From NCBI GenBank assembly GCA_019745325.1, contig JAIETK010000004.1:98613-162612 (forward strand): 64,000 nt of DNA. Reading direction: 5' to 3'. The notes beneath the pieces were generated by a model. The model had not been told where the DNA came from. It made no database searches and saw only the letters and a program-made list of their open reading frames with translations. The translations under genes were made by a program, and so were the position numbers. The stretch comes from Nitrosomonas sp. (lineage in GTDB: Bacteria > Pseudomonadota > Gammaproteobacteria > Burkholderiales > Nitrosomonadaceae). Of the stretch, positions 27,836 through 36,702 are shown in pieces (positions within the stretch are counted from its first letter, which is position 1; each line of letters starts with the position of its first letter).

Positions 27836-30625
27836 ATGGCAGAAAACCAAAACCCCGAACAAAAAGCGCGTGACCGCATCGATGCCTTGCTGAGCCAAGC
27901 AGGCTGGACGGTCCAATCGGCTCGAAAGATCGATCTGAATGCCGGGTTGGGACAAGCCGTGCGCGAATACCAAACGGATGTTGGCCCGGCCGATTATGTG
28001 CTGTTCGTGGATAAGAAGCCTGTTGGCGTAATTGAAGCCAAGCGTGAAGACTTGGGTCACAGAATTACTGAGGTGGAATTGCAAACGGCAGGCTATGCCG
28101 CCGCCAAGCTGAAATGGATCAATAACACCCAACCGATGCCTTTTCTGTACGAAAGCACCGGCATCGTCACGCGCTTTACCGATGGCCGCGATCCCAAGCC
28201 GCGTTCACGCGAGGTGTTCTGCTTCCACCGCCCGGAAACGCTCAAGGAATGGCTGAGCCAAGGTGACAGCCTGCGCGAGCGGCTGCACCGTATTCCGCCG
28301 CTGAACCCGGGCAAGCGCCCGGCGAAGGAACTGTGCCTGCGCGACTGCCAGGAAACTGCCATTGTCAATTTGGAAGCATCGTTCAAGGCCGGCCGCCCCC
28401 GCGCGCTGATCCAGATGGCCACTGGTGCCGGAAAAACCTATACCGCCATTACCGCAATCTACCGCCTGCTCAAGCATGGGCACGCCAAGCGGATATTGTT
28501 TTTGGTAGATACCAAAAACCTCGGCGAACAAGCCGAACAGGAAATGATGTCCTACGTGCCGATCGACGACAATCGCAAGTTCACCGAGCTATACAACGTG
28601 CAGCGCCTGAAAAATTCCTTCGTCGCCAAGGACAGTCAGGTGTGCATCAGCACCATCCAGCGTTTATATGCCATCCTCAAGGATAAAGAGCTGGATGAGG
28701 CCACCGAAGACATCAACCCCGCCGAGCTGAAGCTGGGCAAGGAGCCGATGCCCGTCGTTTACAACGAAAAAATCCCGCCGGAGTTTTTCGATTTCATCTT
28801 TATCGATGAATGCCACCGCTCCATCTACAACCTGTGGCTACAAGTGCTGGATTATTTCGACGCCAGCCTGATCGGCCTCACCGCCACGCCGGATAACCGC
28901 ACCTACGGCTTCTTCAAGAAAAACGTCGTCAGCGACTACAGCCATGAAAAAGCCGTGGCCGATGGCGTCAACGTCGGTAACGAAGTGTATGTGATCGAAA
29001 CGCAGATCAGCCAGAATGGCGGTGTCATCCCCGCGCAGGTGCAAGTGGAGCGCCGCGAAAAACTCACGCGCAAGAAGCGCTGGGAAATGCAGGACGAAGA
29101 CGAAGCCTATTCCGCCACCCAGCTCGACCGCAACATCGTCAACCCCGACCAGATCCGCACCGTGATCCGCACCTTCCGCGACAAGCTGCCGGAAATCTTC
29201 CCCGGGCGCCGTGAAGTGCCCAAGACCTTGATCTTCGCCAAGACCGACAGCCACGCCGACGACATCATCCAAACTGTACGCGAGGAATTCGGCGAAAATA
29301 ACGAATTCTGTAGAAAGATCACCTCCAGGGTAGAGGATGCCAAATCGGTGCTATCACTTTTTCGCAACGCCTATTACCCGCGCATCGCCGTCACCGTGGA
29401 CATGATCGCCACCGGAACGGATGTGAAGCCGCTGGAATGCCTGCTGTTCATGCGCGATGTCAAAAGCCGCAACTATTTCGAGCAGATGAAAGGCCGTGGT
29501 ACGCGCACGCTGAATTGCGACGACCTGCAAAAAGTCACGCCCTCCGCCAGCAGCGCCAAGACACATTACGTGATCGTGGATGCCATCGGCGTCACCAAAT
29601 CGCTCAAGACCGCCAGCCAGCCGCTCATCACCAAGCCCAGCGTGCCGCTGAAAGATTTGGCGATGAGCGTGATGATGGGCGCGACCGATGAAGACACCGT
29701 CAGCTCACTCGCCGGGCGCTTGGCGCGGCTCAACAAACAACTCGATACCGACGAACAACGCCGCATTCGCGAAGCAGCAGGCGGGCTGGAGCTGAATCAA
29801 CTGGTGAGTAAATTGTTCGGGGCCATCGACGCCGACAACATCGAAGCCCGGGCGCTGGAACTGGCAAGGCTCCCCATCGGCTCAGATCCTGGCGACGACA
29901 AACGTCAGCAGGCACAACAGCAATTAGTGAGCCAAGCCGCGAAAGTGTTGAACGGCGAACTGATCGAACTCATCGAATCCATCCGCCGCGACAAGGAACA
30001 AACCATCGATCACGACAATCTCGACGCACTGGTACGCGCTGAATGGAACAAAGATGCTGCCAGCAACGCGCAAGCTTTAATCGATGAATTTGCCGATTAC
30101 CTGACAGCGAATCAAGACAGTATTGCCGCATTGACCATCTTTTTCAGCCAACCGTATCGCAGGCGTGAACTCAGCTATGCCCTGATCCGCCAGGTGCTGG
30201 ATAAACTCAAAACCGATAAACCCAAACTCGCGCCACTGCGCGTTTGGCAAGCGTACCAACAACTGGAATCCCGTCATTCCCGCGCAGGCGGGAATCCAGT
30301 CAATGAGCTCACCACACTAGTTGCACTGATTCGTCGTGTATGCGGCTGGGACAAAACCCTTACACCCTTCGACGACACCGTGCGACGTAACTTCCAAAGC
30401 TGGATCATGCAACACCACGCCGGCAGCGGTGAAAAATTCAACGAAGAACAAATGAAGTGGCTGCACATGATCCGCGACCATGTGGCCAATTCGTTTCATA
30501 TCGAACGTGACGATCTGGAAATGTCGCCGTTCGACTCGCAAGGCGGATTGGGCAGGATGCATCAGTTGTTTGGAGCGAGGATGGAACCGTTGTTGGATGA
30601 ATTGAATGAGGTGTTGGTGGGGTGA
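27836..30625 (+). CDS. hsdR: Type I restriction enzyme, motor/nuclease subunit HsdR
   Basis: ATP-dependent translocase and nuclease subunit. About 929 residues. The nuclease core has ADYVLFVDKKPVGVIEAKRE. Helicase motifs include Q and Walker A MATGAGKTYTAI, DECH in FIDECHRSIY, LTATP, and motif VI-type GRGTRTLN. A C-terminal helical EcoEI_R-like domain follows. The ATG at 27836 (MAENQNPEQKARDR) was chosen because upstream codons are not protein-like. Near residue 815 a REP palindrome is inserted in frame and reads as SRHSRAGGNP. The stop overlaps the hsdS start (TGATG). Confidence 0.95.
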   Translation: MAENQNPEQKARDRIDALLSQAGWTVQSARKIDLNAGLGQAVREYQTDVGPADYVLFVDKKPVGVIEAKREDLGHRITEVELQTAGYAAAKLKWINNTQPMPFLYESTGIVTRFTDGRDPKPRSREVFCFHRPETLKEWLSQGDSLRERLHRIPPLNPGKRPAKELCLRDCQETAIVNLEASFKAGRPRALIQMATGAGKTYTAITAIYRLLKHGHAKRILFLVDTKNLGEQAEQEMMSYVPIDDNRKFTELYNVQRLKNSFVAKDSQVCISTIQRLYAILKDKELDEATEDINPAELKLGKEPMPVVYNEKIPPEFFDFIFIDECHRSIYNLWLQVLDYFDASLIGLTATPDNRTYGFFKKNVVSDYSHEKAVADGVNVGNEVYVIETQISQNGGVIPAQVQVERREKLTRKKRWEMQDEDEAYSATQLDRNIVNPDQIRTVIRTFRDKLPEIFPGRREVPKTLIFAKTDSHADDIIQTVREEFGENNEFCRKITSRVEDAKSVLSLFRNAYYPRIAVTVDMIATGTDVKPLECLLFMRDVKSRNYFEQMKGRGTRTLNCDDLQKVTPSASSAKTHYVIVDAIGVTKSLKTASQPLITKPSVPLKDLAMSVMMGATDEDTVSSLAGRLARLNKQLDTDEQRRIREAAGGLELNQLVSKLFGAIDADNIEARALELARLPIGSDPGDDKRQQAQQQLVSQAAKVLNGELIELIESIRRDKEQTIDHDNLDALVRAEWNKDAASNAQALIDEFADYLTANQDSIAALTIFFSQPYRRRELSYALIRQVLDKLKTDKPKLAPLRVWQAYQQLESRHSRAGGNPVNELTTLVALIRRVCGWDKTLTPFDDTVRRNFQSWIMQHHAGSGEKFNEEQMKWLHMIRDHVANSFHIERDDLEMSPFDSQGGLGRMHQLFGARMEPLLDELNEVLVG
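30272..30299 (+). repeat. REP palindrome inside hsdR
   Basis: The core ATTCCCGC-GCAG-GCGGGAAT is an inverted repeat flanked by CGTC and CCAG. The same element occurs twice, in opposite orientation, inside hsdS. It is translated in frame as RHSRAGGNP. Such REP elements normally lie between genes. Confidence 0.85.
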
Positions 30626-32205
30626 TGGGAACTCAAACTCATGTAATCCCGAGCTGGTGGGAAGCGGCAAGTCTATCCGATGTAATCAGCAAGTTGGTCG
30701 ATGGTTCGCATAATCCACCCGTAAAGCAAGGTATGGGTTTTCCGATGCTTAGCGCAGTCAACATAAACGACAACAAAATCATTTTCTCCGACTATCGGCT
30801 AATCTCAGAGGATGCGTTTCTGCTTGAAGATAGGCGAACTAGAATTGCTCCAGGTGATGTGCTGCTAACAATTGTAGGTGCTATTGGCAGAACGGCAGTT
30901 GTGCCAGAGGCCATATCAAAATTCACCTTGCAGCGTAGCGTCGCAGTAATTACCCCCAAACTTATAGCCCCAAAATTCCTGATGTATCAGTTCGAGTCAC
31001 CTAGGATCGCTAGGTACTTCAAGAACAACGCGCGAGGCACTGCGCAAAAAGGAGTGTATCTAAAGACGCTGGGAAGTACGGAAATATGGATACCGCCGCT
31101 CTCTGAACAACACCGCATAGTCGCCAAAATCGAGGAGCTGTTTTCCGAGCTGGACAAGGGCATCGAAAACCTGAAAACCGCTCAGGCGCAGCTCAAGGTA
31201 TATCGCCAAGCGCTGCTGAAACACGCTTTCGAAGGCAAACTCACTGCGCAGTGGCGCGCGGAGCGTCATGCCAAACAATCCGTCGCCCCCGCGAAGGCGG
31301 GGGCCCAGCCTTTGAACGACATGGATTCCCGCCTGCGCGGGAATGACGAAATGGGGGGCGGGAATGACGAACCACTCGAAACTGCCGACACCTTGCTAAA
31401 GCGCATCCAGCAAGAACGCGCGCAACGCTACCAGCAACAACTCGCCGACTGGGAAGCCTCCGGCAAGCAAGGCAGCAAACCCAAAGCCCCGAAATCCCTG
31501 CCGCCGCTCACCACCGAAGAAATGGCCGAATTGCCTGAATTGCCGGAGGGGTGGGTTTATTCTTATTTGGCAGATTTGGGCGATCTTGGTCGCGGTAAGT
31601 CAAAGCATCGGCCAAGAAATGATCCACGCCTCTTTGGCGGAATTTATCCGTTCATTCAAACGGGCGAGGTTAAATCGGCCAACAGAATCATCAGGCAGTA
31701 TTCACAAACCTATAGTGATTTTGGATTGCAGCAAAGTAAGCTGTGGCCAACTGGAACGCTTTGCATAACAATTGCGGCTAATATCGCTGAAACCGCATTT
31801 CTCGGGTTTGACAGTTGTTTTCCAGATAGTGTTGTCGGATTTTCGGCGTTCAAAAAAACTATTATCCCCGAGTATGTCGATTTTTTCATTCAGGCTGCAC
31901 GCATGAGAATTGAAGCGTATGCGCCAGCAACCGCTCAGAAAAATATCAACCTTGAAACCTTAGAGAATCTTGTGGTTCCTTATTGCTGCTTGGAAGAGCA
32001 AAGGCAAATTTTGGATATTCTTGAAGAACGTTTCTCAGTTATCGACCAACTCGACCAAACCATCACCACCGCCTTACAACAAGCCGAAGCCCTACGCGAA
32101 TCCATCCTGAAAAAAGCCTTCTCCGGCCAGTTGGTGCCGCAAGATCCGAATGACGAACCTGCCTCGGAATTGCTGGCGCGTATCAGGGTGGAAAAAGTGG
32201 CGTAA
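30625..32205 (+). CDS. hsdS: Type I restriction enzyme, specificity subunit HsdS
   Basis: DNA-recognition subunit with two target-recognition domains. About 526 residues. TRD1 occupies about 1-155. The central conserved coil is PPLSEQHRIVAKIEELFSEL to LLKHAFEGKLTAQWR. TRD2 occupies about 300-455 (from ELPEGWVYSYLADLGDLGRG). The distal coil is EEQRQILDILEERFSVI to ILKKAFSGQLVPQ. Between the central coil and TRD2 a REPIN is inserted in frame, at about residues 219-249 (VAPAKAGAQ and DSRLRGND). The ATG overlaps the hsdR stop. It is followed by darT rather than hsdM. Confidence 0.94.
   Translation: MGTQTHVIPSWWEAASLSDVISKLVDGSHNPPVKQGMGFPMLSAVNINDNKIIFSDYRLISEDAFLLEDRRTRIAPGDVLLTIVGAIGRTAVVPEAISKFTLQRSVAVITPKLIAPKFLMYQFESPRIARYFKNNARGTAQKGVYLKTLGSTEIWIPPLSEQHRIVAKIEELFSELDKGIENLKTAQAQLKVYRQALLKHAFEGKLTAQWRAERHAKQSVAPAKAGAQPLNDMDSRLRGNDEMGGGNDEPLETADTLLKRIQQERAQRYQQQLADWEASGKQGSKPKAPKSLPPLTTEEMAELPELPEGWVYSYLADLGDLGRGKSKHRPRNDPRLFGGIYPFIQTGEVKSANRIIRQYSQTYSDFGLQQSKLWPTGTLCITIAANIAETAFLGFDSCFPDSVVGFSAFKKTIIPEYVDFFIQAARMRIEAYAPATAQKNINLETLENLVVPYCCLEEQRQILDILEERFSVIDQLDQTITTALQQAEALRESILKKAFSGQLVPQDPNDEPASELLARIRVEKVA
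31281..31370 (+). repeat. REPIN (inverted REP pair plus partial third copy) inside hsdS
   Basis: First REP at 31281-31309 (CCCCCGCGAAGGCGGGGG core), a short spacer, then a REP in the opposite orientation at 31323-31349 (ATTCCCGCCTGCGCGGGAAT core), then a partial copy ending CGGGAATGACGA at 31352-31370. An inverted REP pair is the defining structure of a REPIN. The whole insert keeps the hsdS frame open. Confidence 0.85.
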
Positions 32206-32228
32206 CCAAACAATAAAAAAGGCCGCCT

Positions 32229-32300
32229 ATGAACGCAACCGCATTCATTGTTACGAAGGTCTGGAAGATTCACTCCGTGACGCTGTTGCTGATTCTGTAA
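32229..32300 (+). pseudogene. Relic of an hsdM 5' end
   Basis: An ATG-led frame of 23 codons. Its first 12 codons read MNATAFIVTKVW, against MSATASIVSKVW at the true hsdM start; 28 of 36 bases agree. After the Trp the two diverge (KIHSVTLLLIL, stop). It starts 24 bases after hsdS, exactly where hsdM would be expected, and just before darT. It looks like the leftover start of an hsdM displaced by insertion of darT-darG. Confidence 0.6.
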
Positions 32301-32316
32301 CTACGGAGATCGTGAA

Positions 32317-32958
32317 GTGGCAATGCCCGCACACCCCAAAATTTACCATATCGTGCATCTTGACCGTTTGCCGTCAATCATCGCGGATGGTTGTCTTTGG
32401 TGCGATGCTCAGGTACTTGGACGAGCATCGGCGGGGACCACCATAGGCATGAGCAATATCAAACAGCGGCGGCTTACAGAACTGACGCTCGCTAGTTACC
32501 CGGATTTACATGTAGGCGATTGCGTTCCATTTTATTTTTGCCCGCGCTCGATCATGTTGTATCTGATTTATCAGGGAAACCATCCGGAATTGGATTATCG
32601 CGGCGGACAAGAGCCGATTCTTCATCTGCAGGCTGATCTTTACGACTGTGTGGCATGGGCAGAGCAGAACCGGAAACGTTGGGCTTTTACCCTCTCCAAT
32701 GCCGGAGCTTATTACTTTGAAGATCGTTGCGACTTGAGTCAGTTGCATGATATAAACTGGCAGGCGATTCAGGCGAGAGATTGGCAATCCTGCAAGGAGG
32801 GCAAGCAGGCTGAATTCTTGCTGGAAGACAATTTTCCCTGGCATCTGGTTGAGTGTATTGGCGTACAGACACAGAAAGTTTATCAGCAGGTGGTCAATGC
32901 GTTGCCAACTGACAGCCATCGGCCTCCGGTCAACATCAAGACCGATTGGTATTACTGA
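32317..32958 (+). CDS. darT: DarT DNA ADP-ribosyltransferase toxin
   Basis: Toxin that ADP-ribosylates thymidine (or guanosine) in single-stranded DNA. 213 residues, the usual length (DUF4433). Family marks are the start PKIYHIVHLDRLPSII, the GTTIGMSNIKQRR loop, VPFYFCPRSIMLYLIYQGN with the NAD-site Arg, and AEFLLEDNFPW with the catalytic Glu. GGAG at 32305-32308 is 8 bases from the GTG at 32317 and 14 from the ATG at 32323, which favours GTG. darG follows after 15 bases. The pair lies inside a type I restriction operon. Confidence 0.92.
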   Translation: MAMPAHPKIYHIVHLDRLPSIIADGCLWCDAQVLGRASAGTTIGMSNIKQRRLTELTLASYPDLHVGDCVPFYFCPRSIMLYLIYQGNHPELDYRGGQEPILHLQADLYDCVAWAEQNRKRWAFTLSNAGAYYFEDRCDLSQLHDINWQAIQARDWQSCKEGKQAEFLLEDNFPWHLVECIGVQTQKVYQQVVNALPTDSHRPPVNIKTDWYY

Positions 32959-32973
32959 GAGGGGCAATCCAAG

Positions 32974-34032
32974 ATGATTGAATATAAACAAGGCGATATT
33001 TTGCGCGAAAACGCCGAGGCCATCATCAATACCGTAAATTGTGTAGGCGTGATGGGACGCGGCATCGCGCTGCAATTCAAGAAGGCTTTTCCGCAGAACT
33101 TCCTAGCTTATGCTGCGGCGTGTAAAAAGAAAGAAGTTCAACCTGGCAAGATGTTTGTGTTTGAAACCAGGTTGTTGACGAATCCGCGATACATCATTAA
33201 TTTTCCTACCAAGCGCCATTGGCGCGGTGCAAGCCGTATGGAAGATATTGACGCAGGACTCAAGGCGCTTGTGGAAACCATACTGCAGTATGGCATTCAG
33301 TCCATTGCTATCCCGCCTCTGGGTAGCGGGCTGGGTGGTCTCGATTGGACTGAAGTTAAACCGCGTATTGAGGCTGCATTGCAACCACTAACCGATTTGC
33401 GTGTGATTATCTTCGACCCCCAAGGCGCGCCAGCGGCTGAAAAGATGGTGCTTAACCGAAAAGTGCCTAAAATGACTGCCGGCAGAGCTGCGTTGGTCGA
33501 ATTGATGAGTCGTTACCTCGGCGGCCTGCTGGACCCTTACGTCACCTTGCTGGAAGTTCACAAACTGATGTATTTCATGCAAGCAGCGGGTGAACCACTT
33601 CAATTGAAGTATCAGAAAGCAGCTTACGGCCCATATGCCGAGAATCTGCGTCATGTGCTTAATGCTATCGAGGGACATCTTGTGTCGGGCTATGCGGACG
33701 GTGGCGACGCACCGGATAAAACACTGCAATTGGTGCCTGGAGCCATGGAAGATGCCGCCGCATTTCTTCAGCAACACCCCGATACTCGTGAGCGTTTCGA
33801 CAAAGTATCAGCTCTGGTCGAGGGCTTCGAGTCGCCTTTTGGTTTGGAATTGCTGTCCACGGTTCATTGGATTATGAAAAATGAAACTGTTAGCGCTATA
33901 AATGATGTGGTAAACCATACCTACGCCTGGAATGAGCGTAAACGGCAATTTACTCCGCGCCAAATTGAGCTTGCAATGCAAATATTGGTCAGTAAGGGTT
34001 GGGTGGCTCAACTGCAATCACCCGCCAATTGA
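32974..34032 (+). CDS. darG: DarG macrodomain antitoxin
   Basis: Removes ADP-ribose from DNA and binds DarT. 352 residues. The N-terminal macrodomain (1-150) has INTVNCVGVMGRGIALQFKK and IPPLGSGLGGLDW, which form the ADP-ribose pocket. The C-terminal domain (about 160-350) contains LMSRYLGGLLDPYVTLLEVH and KLMYFMQAAGEP, the DarT-neutralising part. GAGGGG is a good ribosome binding site. Its presence with darT makes a complete DarTG toxin-antitoxin and anti-phage module. Confidence 0.93.
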   Translation: MIEYKQGDILRENAEAIINTVNCVGVMGRGIALQFKKAFPQNFLAYAAACKKKEVQPGKMFVFETRLLTNPRYIINFPTKRHWRGASRMEDIDAGLKALVETILQYGIQSIAIPPLGSGLGGLDWTEVKPRIEAALQPLTDLRVIIFDPQGAPAAEKMVLNRKVPKMTAGRAALVELMSRYLGGLLDPYVTLLEVHKLMYFMQAAGEPLQLKYQKAAYGPYAENLRHVLNAIEGHLVSGYADGGDAPDKTLQLVPGAMEDAAAFLQQHPDTRERFDKVSALVEGFESPFGLELLSTVHWIMKNETVSAINDVVNHTYAWNERKRQFTPRQIELAMQILVSKGWVAQLQSPAN

Positions 34033-34327
34033 ATATACGGTCTAGAAGTACGCTGCTTAGTTTTGGCGCTAGATGCTGAACTAGGCGCATAAATTTCTTA
34101 AGCATCTCTTCAATGAATAATCTATCAATAGAACAGAGTGTTAATAGAGTTTTTGCTTATATTGTGAGTCAGTTTATGCGCGAGAACGTATAAATTTATG
34201 CGCTTTAACTTTTGCGATACCTCCACAGCTCCGCTCTTATACCTCCAGAGCTCTTCATGAAACCTCCACAGCTAAATTTGTCAATCCATAACCAAGGTGA
34301 AGAAGTACCTATTTTTAGAGAATATCC
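34033..34327. other. Spacer between darG and hsdM with three phased repeats
   Basis: 295 bases without a gene. AT-rich on the left, with three copies of a 12-base repeat on the right (listed separately). Probably contains a promoter for hsdM. Confidence 0.45.
34219..34273 (+). promoter_or_regulatory. Three direct repeats ACCTCCASAGCT phased at two helical turns
   Basis: ACCTCCACAGCT (34219-34230), ACCTCCAGAGCT (34241-34252) and ACCTCCACAGCT (34262-34273). Spacings are 22 and 21 bases, so all copies face the same side of the helix. The array ends 54 bases before the hsdM ATG. This is a plausible operator for a protein that controls methylase expression. No regulator gene is adjacent. Confidence 0.5.
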
Positions 34328-35803
34328 ATGAGCGCAACGGCATCGATCGTTTCCAAAGTCTGGAGTTTTTGCACCACGTTGCGCGACGATGGGGTGAGCT
34401 ACGGCGACTATCTGGAGCAGCTTACTTACCTGATTTTCTTGAAAATGGCGGACGAGTACAGTCAGCCGCCGTATAACCGTAAGGTGAGCATCCCAGCGGG
34501 CTATGATTGGCAAAGCCTGAGAGCCAAACGCGGGGCGGAGCTGGAAGGGCATTACATGGCGCTGCTGCACGAGCTGGGAAGCCAGCCGGGCATGCTGGGG
34601 CAAATCTTTACCAAGGCGCAGAATAAGATTCAGGATCCGGCCAAGCTCTATCGTTTGATTGTGATGGTGGACGAAACCGACTGGGTGATGTTGGGCGCGG
34701 ATGTGAAAGGCGATATCTACGAGGGGTTGCTGGAAAAAAACGCCGAGGATACCAAGTCCGGCGCGGGACAATACTTCACGCCGCGCGCCTTGATCCGTGC
34801 GATGGTGGAATGCATGCGCCCCGAGCCGATGAAAATCATTGCCGACCCGGCCTGCGGCACTGGCGGCTTCTTTCTTGCGGCCTACGATTTTCTGGTTGCG
34901 GCGCACCCGATGGACAAGACGCAGAAGCGTTTTCTCAAACACGAGACCTTCTTCGGCAACGAAATCGTGGCGAGCACGCGCCGCCTGTGCTTGATGAATA
35001 TGTTTTTGCACAACATCGGCGAGATCGATGGCGACAGCCCGGTGTCGTCCAACGACGCGCTGATCGCCGACAGCGGCCAGCGTTTTGATTATGTGATGGC
35101 GAACCCGCCCTTCGGCAAGAAAAGTTCGATGAGTTTTACCAACGAGGAAGGCGAACAGGACAAGGACGATTTAACCTACAACCGCCAGGATTTCTGGGCG
35201 ACCACCTCCAACAAGCAGCTCAATTTCGTGCAGCACATCCGCACCATGCTGAAGACCACCGGCCGCGCGGCGGTGGTGGTACCGGACAACGTGCTGTTTG
35301 AAGGCGGCGCGGGCGAGACGGTACGCAAGAAGCTATTGGAGACAACCGAACTGCACACCATCCTGCGCCTGCCTACCGGCATTTTTTACGCCAACGGCGT
35401 GAAAGCAAACGTGCTGTTCTTCGACAATCGCGAAGCGAGCAAGGAGCCATGGACGAAAGCGGTGTGGATTTACGATTACCGCACCAATATCCATCACACG
35501 CTGAAGAAAAAGCCGCTGCGCTTCGAGGATTTGCAGGATTTTGTCGCTTGCTACCATCCGCAAAACCGCCGTCAGCGCGAAGAAACCTGGAGCGAACAAA
35601 ACCCGGAAGGCCGTTGGCGCAAATACAACTTCGATCAAATCACGGCGCGCGACAAAACCAGTTTAGATATTTTCTGGATCAAGGATAAAAGTCTGTCTGA
35701 TCTCGATAATTTGCCGGATCCTGATGAATTGGCCGGCGATATTATCGAAAATCTGGAGGCCGCATTGAATAGTTTCCGTGACATTGCCAGCAAGCTGGAA
35801 TAA
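34328..35803 (+). CDS. hsdM: Type I restriction-modification system, N6-adenine methyltransferase HsdM
   Basis: Methylase subunit that with HsdS modifies the host target site. 491 residues. The N-terminal helical domain has SKVWSFCTTLRDDGVSYGDY and LEQLTYLIFLKMADEY. SAM motif I is DPACGTGGFFLAAYDFL and catalytic motif IV is MANPPFGKK. Later segments include GRAAVVVPDNVLFEGGAG. It is the last gene of the island, separated from hsdS by darTG. In most type I operons hsdM precedes hsdS. It has its own spacer with repeats, so it may be expressed separately from hsdR and hsdS. Confidence 0.96.
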   Translation: MSATASIVSKVWSFCTTLRDDGVSYGDYLEQLTYLIFLKMADEYSQPPYNRKVSIPAGYDWQSLRAKRGAELEGHYMALLHELGSQPGMLGQIFTKAQNKIQDPAKLYRLIVMVDETDWVMLGADVKGDIYEGLLEKNAEDTKSGAGQYFTPRALIRAMVECMRPEPMKIIADPACGTGGFFLAAYDFLVAAHPMDKTQKRFLKHETFFGNEIVASTRRLCLMNMFLHNIGEIDGDSPVSSNDALIADSGQRFDYVMANPPFGKKSSMSFTNEEGEQDKDDLTYNRQDFWATTSNKQLNFVQHIRTMLKTTGRAAVVVPDNVLFEGGAGETVRKKLLETTELHTILRLPTGIFYANGVKANVLFFDNREASKEPWTKAVWIYDYRTNIHHTLKKKPLRFEDLQDFVACYHPQNRRQREETWSEQNPEGRWRKYNFDQITARDKTSLDIFWIKDKSLSDLDNLPDPDELAGDIIENLEAALNSFRDIASKLE

Positions 35804-36033
35804 TTCTTTAACGTTACCCCGAACTGTATCTTGATTGAATGCGCATTTTTGCGTTCTGATTGATATGACGCATTAACCCACACCGTGACCCGCCTCTCAA
35901 ATTTGATTTCCAAAAAAAACATGGTTACATGGTACAGTTAAGCTTAGTCTGGACGGGGCGAGAATGCGGGGTTTTATATCGCACTGTTTCCAGTTTTCAA
36001 TGTTTATAAATTGTTGTGGCGCTGCGAAAGATT

Positions 36034-36702
36034 ATGTTGGAATTACGCAATATTACGAAGGGTTATACCGGAGGCCGGAAAGTGCTGGCTGATTTGAATT
36101 ACACGTTGAATGCGGGTGAGTATGTCGCCGTGATGGGCGAATCGGGGGTCGGCAAGTCGACGTTGCTGAATCTGATCGCCGGGTTGGATACGCCGGATTC
36201 GGGTGAGATTGTGATCAATGGCACGGCGATATCTTCACTGGACGACGATGCCGCGACAAAATTGCGGCGCGAGCAGTTCGGATTTATTTTTCAAGCGTTT
36301 CATGTGCTGCCGCATTTGACGCTGGCGCAGAATATCGCGTTGCCGTTGTTGTTGAACGGCAGCGAAGTTACGGAGCGTGTCGCGCAGATGCTGGAACAAG
36401 TCGGTTTGCAGGGCCGCGGCGATGATTTTCCGCGCCAGTTGTCGGGCGGTGAGTTGCAGCGCGTGGCGATTGCGCGGGCGTTGATTCACCGGCCCAAGCT
36501 GGTGCTGGCCGACGAGCCGACCGGCAATCTCGACCCCGATACCGCACACGAGATTCTGCAGTTGATCCGCCATGAAATCAAAGCCAACGGCGCGATGGGC
36601 ATATTGGTGACGCATTCGCATGCGGCCGCGGCAACCGCAGACCGGGTGCTGCAACTGACCAAGGCGGGGCTGCAGCCGGTCGAACCGGGTAATCAACGAT
36701 GA
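36034..36702 (+). CDS. ABC transporter ATP-binding protein (LolD/MacB-type, AttE-like)
   Basis: Energises the FtsX-type permease encoded next. About 222 residues. Walker A is GESGVGKSTLLNLIAG, the Q-loop lies in FIFQAFHVLP, the signature is LSGGELQRVAIARAL, Walker B is LVLADEPTGNLD, and the switch His is in GILVTHSHAAA. The ATG at 36034 gives the normal start MLELRNITKGY; a GTG at 36016 is possible. The last four bases overlap the permease start (ATGA). Confidence 0.95.
   Translation: MLELRNITKGYTGGRKVLADLNYTLNAGEYVAVMGESGVGKSTLLNLIAGLDTPDSGEIVINGTAISSLDDDAATKLRREQFGFIFQAFHVLPHLTLAQNIALPLLLNGSEVTERVAQMLEQVGLQGRGDDFPRQLSGGELQRVAIARALIHRPKLVLADEPTGNLDPDTAHEILQLIRHEIKANGAMGILVTHSHAAAATADRVLQLTKAGLQPVEPGNQR

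Noticed and set aside
32150-32446. Frame overlapping the end of hsdS and start of darT
   Set aside because: It is an out-of-frame shadow of hsdS and darT.
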